Of a stretch of 64,000 nt of DNA, positions 59,464-64,000 are shown one piece after another. The DNA is taken from assembly GCF_026719705.1 (NCBI RefSeq), contig NZ_JAPPRR010000004.1:248001-312000 (forward strand), in the 5' to 3' direction. The translations under genes and the position numbers were made by a program. The DNA comes from Pseudokordiimonas caeni (GTDB taxonomy: Bacteria > Pseudomonadota > Alphaproteobacteria > Sphingomonadales > Kordiimonadaceae). Below the pieces are notes generated by a model that saw only the letters and a list, made by a program, of their open reading frames with translations, did not search any database and was not told the origin of the DNA. Positions within the stretch are counted from its first letter, which is position 1. Each line of letters opens with the position of its first letter.

Positions 59464-59487
59464 CTTGTATATACAGGTTTATACAAG
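59464..59487. promoter_or_regulatory. HutC-type operator between hutF and hutI
   Basis: Outer arms CTTGTATA (59464-59471) and TATACAAG (59480-59487) are perfect over eight bases with an eight-base spacer, and contain an inner perfect palindrome TGTATATACA (59466-59475). TGTATATACA matches the published core of HutC sites. Its position 15 bases before hutF and 64 before hutI lets one repressor control both directions. Confidence 0.75.
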
Positions 59488-59550
59488 GCCTCTTTCCTGT
59501 CAAGCCGTGTCCATGCTAGGCAGGTGAAAACCGACTAACCGGAGTGACCG

Positions 59551-60768
59551 ATGCCCGTGTTTGACCGCCTGATCCGCGATGTGACCCTCGCCACCATGAC
59601 AGGGGGCGGTGCGCCTTATGGCCTGATCGAGCACGGCGCGGTCGGTATCACGGATGGGCGGATCAGCTTTGCGGGGCCGGTGTCCAATATCCCTGGGGAG
59701 GCGATCACGGCAGAGACGCAGGTGGAAAGCCATCCGGGCCATCTCCTCACCCCCGGCCTCATTGACTGCCACACCCACCTTGTGTTCGCAGGCAACCGCG
59801 CGAACGAGTTTGAAGCACGACTGACGGGTGTAAGCTATGCCGATATCGCCAAGGCGGGCGGTGGCATCAAGGCGAGCGTGACCGCTACGCGAGCTGCGAA
59901 CGAGGACGAGCTTGTCGCCCTTGCCCTGCCCCGGCTCATGCGCCTGAAAGCGGGCGGTGTGACGACGGTTGAGATCAAATCGGGCTATGGCCTCACGCTT
60001 GAGGACGAGCTGAAGATGCTGCGGGCTGCCATCCGGCTGGAGGAAGAAACCGGTGTGACGGTCCTCACAACGCTTCTCGCCGCCCATGCCATTCCGCCCG
60101 AATATGCGGACCGCGCCGACGCCTATGTCGATCATATCTGCGCCGAGATCATCCCGGCGGCTGCCGAAATCGCCGATGCGGTGGACGCTTACTGCGAGAC
60201 CATCGCCTTCAGCCCCGAGCAGGTGAAGCGCATCTTCGCCCATGCCATCGCCGAGGGCATGGATGTGAAGCTGCATGCCGACCAGTTATCGAACCTCGAA
60301 GGCGGGGCGCTTGCCGCCGAGTACGGCGCGCTTTCAGCAGACCATCTGGAATATCTGAGCGACGCCGGTGTGGCTGCGATGGCTGAGGCAGGCACCGTTG
60401 CCGTGCTGCTGCCCGGCGCCTTCTATAACCTGCGGGAGAAGGCCCTGCCGCCTGTTGAAAAGCTCCGCGCAGCCGGTGTGCCGATGGCAGTGGCGACCGA
60501 CATGAACCCCGGCACCTCGCCAGTAGCCGACCTTGCTCTGATGCCCCACATGGCCTGCACGCTGTTTGGCCTGACGCCCGAGGAAGCTCTTGCAGGCATC
60601 ACCCTCAACGCTGCCCGCGCACTCGGGATCGAGGATGACCGCGGCAGTATCGAGGAAGGCAAGGCCGCGGACCTGTGCCTTTATCCCGTATCGCACCCGC
60701 GCGATCTTGTTTACTGGATTGGCGGCGTGAAGCCCGTGAAGGTCATCAAGGACGGCGAGGACTTCTAG
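59551..60768 (+). CDS. hutI: Imidazolonepropionase
   Basis: Opens the imidazolone ring to give N-formimino-L-glutamate, between HutU and HutF. The 405-residue amidohydrolase has the metal motif DCHTHLVFAGNR, the substrate Arg/Tyr region, HADQLSNLEGG, and the metal Asp in VATDMNPGTSPV. Divergent from the hutF operon across the HutC-type site. Its TAG stop overlaps the stop of the convergent secreted-protein gene in a CTAG. Confidence 0.96.
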   Translation: MPVFDRLIRDVTLATMTGGGAPYGLIEHGAVGITDGRISFAGPVSNIPGEAITAETQVESHPGHLLTPGLIDCHTHLVFAGNRANEFEARLTGVSYADIAKAGGGIKASVTATRAANEDELVALALPRLMRLKAGGVTTVEIKSGYGLTLEDELKMLRAAIRLEEETGVTVLTTLLAAHAIPPEYADRADAYVDHICAEIIPAAAEIADAVDAYCETIAFSPEQVKRIFAHAIAEGMDVKLHADQLSNLEGGALAAEYGALSADHLEYLSDAGVAAMAEAGTVAVLLPGAFYNLREKALPPVEKLRAAGVPMAVATDMNPGTSPVADLALMPHMACTLFGLTPEEALAGITLNAARALGIEDDRGSIEEGKAADLCLYPVSHPRDLVYWIGGVKPVKVIKDGEDF

Positions 60769-62330
60769 TTCCGCGCCCACCAGGCACGCGGCAGCGGCCA
60801 GTCGCCAATCCGGCCCACAGGTTCCACCCGTGCTTCCACAAAAGGTTGCACCGAATATTCGCTGAGACGCTGGGCGAGCACTGCCGCACGCGGGGTTTCC
60901 CCGCCGATCTGGGTGTAGCGATTGAGCGCCGCAAGGGTTTCGCTGGCGCCATCAGGATCCGCCAGCCCAAGCTGGATAGCATGATCGAGAAGGGCCGTGT
61001 CATTCAGGCAAAGGGCGGCACGACGAACAGCGCGGTATGCCCGCCCGCCGGAATTGACCAGAATATCCAGCCGCTGCCGCGCCTCGGTGCCCCGGTCCAT
61101 ATTTTCAAGCGCGCAGATACCGGTCGCGACGGCAAGCGCCCGGTCAGCCGGCAGGATCGCCGCGTCTTCAAGGGCTGCCAGCCGGTCAGCCAGTTCAAGT
61201 GCTTCCTTGTCCTCTGCCATCAGCCACAAAAGCTGCGCTGCTTCCGCGCCCATGGAGGCGACAGCACGACCTTCCGCAAAATCGAAGGCAGCGAGCGCGC
61301 GAACAGTGGCGAGTGCGATATCGGTTTTGCCCGCCTGCAGATGCGCCTTGGCATGAAGGATCGCCACTTCAAGCTCCGACCGGGTGAAATCGGCTGTGGG
61401 CGACAGGACAGGCAGGTAACCGCTTGTCAGCGACGCCGCATCGTCGGCCATGCCAGCGGCCAGCAAGGCTTCGCCAAGGATAACAACCGGCACCAGGTTG
61501 CCGTCTGCACGGCTGGCGTTCCCCATGGCGGAGATGAATTCAAGTGCGGCCCTGCGCGGCATATTCTGCGGCACGAACATGTCGGCAAGGTCGCTGTCTG
61601 CCCACACGCCGACGAAACGCCGTTCTTGCCAGATGCGCATCACCTGCCGGGAGCGCATCACCTGATCCAGAAGGATCGCCTTGGCGTCCGCAAGCTCGCG
61701 GCGGCGCAGATAATCGGCCGCAAGATCAAGATACAGGGTATCGATCCGCCCGCCATCCGAGCCGAAGCTGTAGCCGGCCTTCCATAACCGATCGGCAATG
61801 GCCAGCGCATCCTGCGCAAAACCCGCCGCCACGCGGTCACGCACCAGCATGGCAAGGGGCACGGCGGCGATGCGGTCGATGTATTGCGGCCAGCCATCGA
61901 TGATGGCCATGTAACTGGCCCCATATTCATCGAGCATAGAGCCGTCACGGGTCAGCATCAGGACGGTGAGGTGCGCTTCAAGCGGTGACCGGACAAGCAG
62001 CATGTTCATGTCGCGGTGCAGCCGCTCGCTCTGCCCGCTTACCCGCAGGGCATCAAGCCGCACGAAATGCAGGTAGGCGGTCTCTTCAGGCGCCAGGTCG
62101 ACATTCGCGGCAAGCGTGGCTTCGGCAAGACGCGCGGCCCCTTCGAAATCTTCGACGTCGCGAAGCGCCCGGATAGCCGCAACGGGATTGTCAGGTGCGC
62201 GGGGTTCGAACTCCAGCATCGAGCTTTCGTCATCGGGGCCGGTAATCTGATCGGAACTGGAGTCCTGCGCCGCTGCATGCGGAGCCGAAAGCGCCATGGC
62301 GATGATCAGACAGCCAAGAATGAGGCGCAC
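60765..62330 (-). CDS. Exported helical-repeat (TPR-like) protein, unknown function
   Basis: A 521-residue exported protein with signal peptide (about 1-22, ending HAAAQ) and an acidic spacer ([14 protein letters not shown]). The remainder is helical repeats of TPR character (e.g. [57 protein letters not shown]), with no catalytic motif. It is therefore a probable periplasmic scaffold. The GTG at 62330 is chosen for its AAGGGG site; a TTG at 62357 is possible. It is divergent from ubiD and convergent with hutI. Confidence 0.72.
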   Translation of the reverse strand: MRLILGCLIIAMALSAPHAAAQDSSSDQITGPDDESSMLEFEPRAPDNPVAAIRALRDVEDFEGAARLAEATLAANVDLAPEETAYLHFVRLDALRVSGQSERLHRDMNMLLVRSPLEAHLTVLMLTRDGSMLDEYGASYMAIIDGWPQYIDRIAAVPLAMLVRDRVAAGFAQDALAIADRLWKAGYSFGSDGGRIDTLYLDLAADYLRRRELADAKAILLDQVMRSRQVMRIWQERRFVGVWADSDLADMFVPQNMPRRAALEFISAMGNASRADGNLVPVVILGEALLAAGMADDAASLTSGYLPVLSPTADFTRSELEVAILHAKAHLQAGKTDIALATVRALAAFDFAEGRAVASMGAEAAQLLWLMAEDKEALELADRLAALEDAAILPADRALAVATGICALENMDRGTEARQRLDILVNSGGRAYRAVRRAALCLNDTALLDHAIQLGLADPDGASETLAALNRYTQIGGETPRAAVLAQRLSEYSVQPFVEARVEPVGRIGDWPLPRAWWARN

Positions 62331-62443
62331 GCGATAACCCCTTAAAATTCCCCTCAATTGTGATTAACCGCTTTGCAGCGCTCGTGCAACTCTCAGCATC
62401 AAATCGCTGGCGGCGGCAAACACACTCTTTTATAACGCCTTCC

Positions 62444-63958
62444 ATGGCTTACGATTCGCTCAGAGACTTTATCGAACGGCTGGAAACCGAGGGCAGGCTT
62501 GTCCGGGTAACCACGCCCGTTTCCACCAATCTCGAGATGACCGAGATTCAGACCCGCGTGCTGGCCGAGGGCGGCCCGGCGATCCTGTTCGAGAATGTGA
62601 TGAACGAAAAGGGCGAGAAGGCCTCGATGCCCGTCCTCGTCAACCTGTTCGGCACTGTGGAGCGCGTCGCGTGGGGCATGAACCGTGAACCCGCCGAGCT
62701 TCGCGAAGTCGGCGAAACACTTGCGTTCCTGCGCCAGCCCGAGCCGCCGAAGGGTGTGAAGCAAGTGATCGAGATGCTGCCGCTGGCGAGACAGGTCCTT
62801 TCGATGCGGCCCAAAACCGTGAAGAAAGCACCCGTGCAGGAAGTGGTGCTGACGGGCGACGATATCGACCTCGACAAACTGCCGATCCAGACATGCTGGC
62901 CGGGCGAACCCGCACCGCTGATCACCTGGCCGCTTGTGGTTACCAAGGGGCCGTCGGACGCGCGCGAAGATGCCTTCAACCTCGGCATCTACCGGATGCA
63001 GAAGCTTGGCAAAAATGAAACGCTGATGCGCTGGCTGAAACATCGCGGCGGCGCCCAGCAATATGCGCGCTGGAAGAAGGAAAAGCGTGAGCCCGTGCCC
63101 GCCGCCGTGGTGATCGGCGCCGACCCCGGCACCATCCTCGCGGCCGTCACGCCCGTGCCCGACACGCTTTCCGAATACCAGTTCGCAGGTCTCCTCCGCG
63201 GCAAGCGGGTCGAGCTTGTCGATTGCAAGACCGTGCCCCTGAAAGTGCCAGCAACGGCCGAAATCGTGCTTGAAGGCTATGTCAGCCTTGACGATTACCG
63301 TGACGAGGGCCCTTACGGCGACCATACGGGCTATTATAACTCGGTCGAAAAATTCCCGGTCTTCACCATCACCGCCATCACGATGCGGAAAGACCCGATC
63401 TACCTCAGCACCTACACAGGCCGCCCGCCGGATGAGCCGAGCGTGCTGGGTGAAGCGCTGAATGAGGTTTTCATCCCGCTGTTGCAGCAGCAATTCCCGG
63501 AAATCACCGATTTCTGGCTGCCGCCCGAAGGCTGCAGCTACCGGATTGCCGTTGTTTCGATGAAGAAGGCTTATGCCGGCCACGCCCGCCGCGTGATGAT
63601 GGGCGTATGGTCCTTCCTCCGGCAGTTCGTTTACACCAAGTTCGTGATCGTGGTGGACGACGATATCGATGCCCGCGACTGGAAAGATGTGATGTGGGCC
63701 ATGTCCACCCGCATGGATCCGGTGCGCGATATCGTGACGGTTGAGAACACCCCCATCGACTATCTGGATTTCGCAAGCCCCGTGTCGGGCCTTGGCGGCA
63801 AGCTGGGGCTGGATGCCACCAACAAACTGCCGGGTGAAAGCGACCGCGAATGGGGCCGCGAGATTGCGATGGAAGCAGCAGTGGTGGACCGGGTCGATTC
63901 CCTATGGTCATCGCTCGGCCTGCCGGGCAGTGGCCGTTCCATCTGGAAAAAACGCTGA
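62444..63958 (+). CDS. ubiD: UbiD prenylated-FMN decarboxylase (ubiquinone biosynthesis)
   Basis: Decarboxylates 3-polyprenyl-4-hydroxybenzoate using prenylated FMN. The 504-residue protein contains the conserved [23 protein letters not shown] and [23 protein letters not shown] segments with the prFMN and metal ligands, and [12 protein letters not shown] and the [15 protein letters not shown] loop. The UbiX partner that makes prFMN is not in the window. The ATG at 62444 gives the standard N-terminus [14 protein letters not shown]. The ispB gene earlier in the window belongs to the same pathway. Confidence 0.95.
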   Translation: MAYDSLRDFIERLETEGRLVRVTTPVSTNLEMTEIQTRVLAEGGPAILFENVMNEKGEKASMPVLVNLFGTVERVAWGMNREPAELREVGETLAFLRQPEPPKGVKQVIEMLPLARQVLSMRPKTVKKAPVQEVVLTGDDIDLDKLPIQTCWPGEPAPLITWPLVVTKGPSDAREDAFNLGIYRMQKLGKNETLMRWLKHRGGAQQYARWKKEKREPVPAAVVIGADPGTILAAVTPVPDTLSEYQFAGLLRGKRVELVDCKTVPLKVPATAEIVLEGYVSLDDYRDEGPYGDHTGYYNSVEKFPVFTITAITMRKDPIYLSTYTGRPPDEPSVLGEALNEVFIPLLQQQFPEITDFWLPPEGCSYRIAVVSMKKAYAGHARRVMMGVWSFLRQFVYTKFVIVVDDDIDARDWKDVMWAMSTRMDPVRDIVTVENTPIDYLDFASPVSGLGGKLGLDATNKLPGESDREWGREIAMEAAVVDRVDSLWSSLGLPGSGRSIWKKR

Positions 63959-64000
63959 GGCACCGCGGCCCTCGTTTCGCCGGTTGATCCAATACCCTGC

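Overview
The window is high-GC, densely packed chromosomal DNA from an alphaproteobacterium. The evidence is the gene order pal-cpoB-tilS-ftsH-folP-glmM, the glyQ-glyS-ppdK block, serC-serA-hisZ-purA, an EipA/DUF1134 envelope protein, a type B PutA with a divergent Lrp-family regulator, and PEP-CTERM proteins with the alphaproteobacterial PEPxxW tail. A Kordiimonadales or Rhodospirillales-like host fits, but this is inference from gene content. No prophage, insertion sequence, CRISPR array or replication origin is visible. Almost everything is vertically inherited core genome with small accessory patches.

Layout. 1-5.4 kb: the start of an acyl-CoA synthetase gene, eipA, a JAMM protease/DUF6476 pair divergent from rluD, then rpoH (sigma-32). 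5.3-7.9 kb: a tail-anchored protein kinase-like gene that has lost its catalytic residues, with a small membrane protein. 8.0-13.5 kb: serC-serA-hisZ-purA on the minus strand with a structured leader before serC. 13.6-19.4 kb: an EF-hand lipoprotein, a membrane LytTR regulator and three hydrolases. 19.4-27.8 kb: a long minus-strand run thiD, glmM, folP, ftsH, tilS, cpoB, pal, with a sigma-32-type promoter in front of ftsH. 28-31.7 kb: a LysE exporter, dihydroorotase, YgfZ, a 40-residue membrane microprotein next to an AT-rich tandem repeat, and a small cysteine-rich secreted protein. 31.8-41.7 kb: ppdK, glyS, glyQ, map, chorismate mutase, an SppA-type protease and a TrmN6-like methylase on the minus strand, then ispB on plus. 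41.8-46.2 kb: tRNA-Pro(CGG), an Lrp regulator and putA.

46.2-53.1 kb is the most accessory part: two PEP-CTERM proteins flank an alkylation-repair operon (ada, a 2OG-Fe(II) oxygenase, alkB) and a lipoprotein amidohydrolase with an atypical metal site. The second PEP-CTERM gene sits in a visibly AT-richer segment with a full CtrA-type box upstream, and is followed by tRNA-Ser(GCT). 53.3-60.8 kb is a complete histidine utilisation locus: hutF-hutC-hutU-hutH-hutG on minus and hutI divergent on plus, sharing a palindromic HutC-type operator. The window ends with a secreted helical-repeat protein and ubiD.

Functionally the window covers stress response (rpoH, ftsH), envelope maintenance (pal, cpoB, eipA), serine, histidine, purine, folate and ubiquinone biosynthesis, translation (glyQS, map, tilS, two tRNAs) and amino acid catabolism (put, hut). 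The most unusual items are the pseudokinase/membrane pair, the unassigned oxygenase inside the ada operon, CtrA-like boxes before both PEP-CTERM genes, and the amidohydrolase that lacks the family HxH motif.
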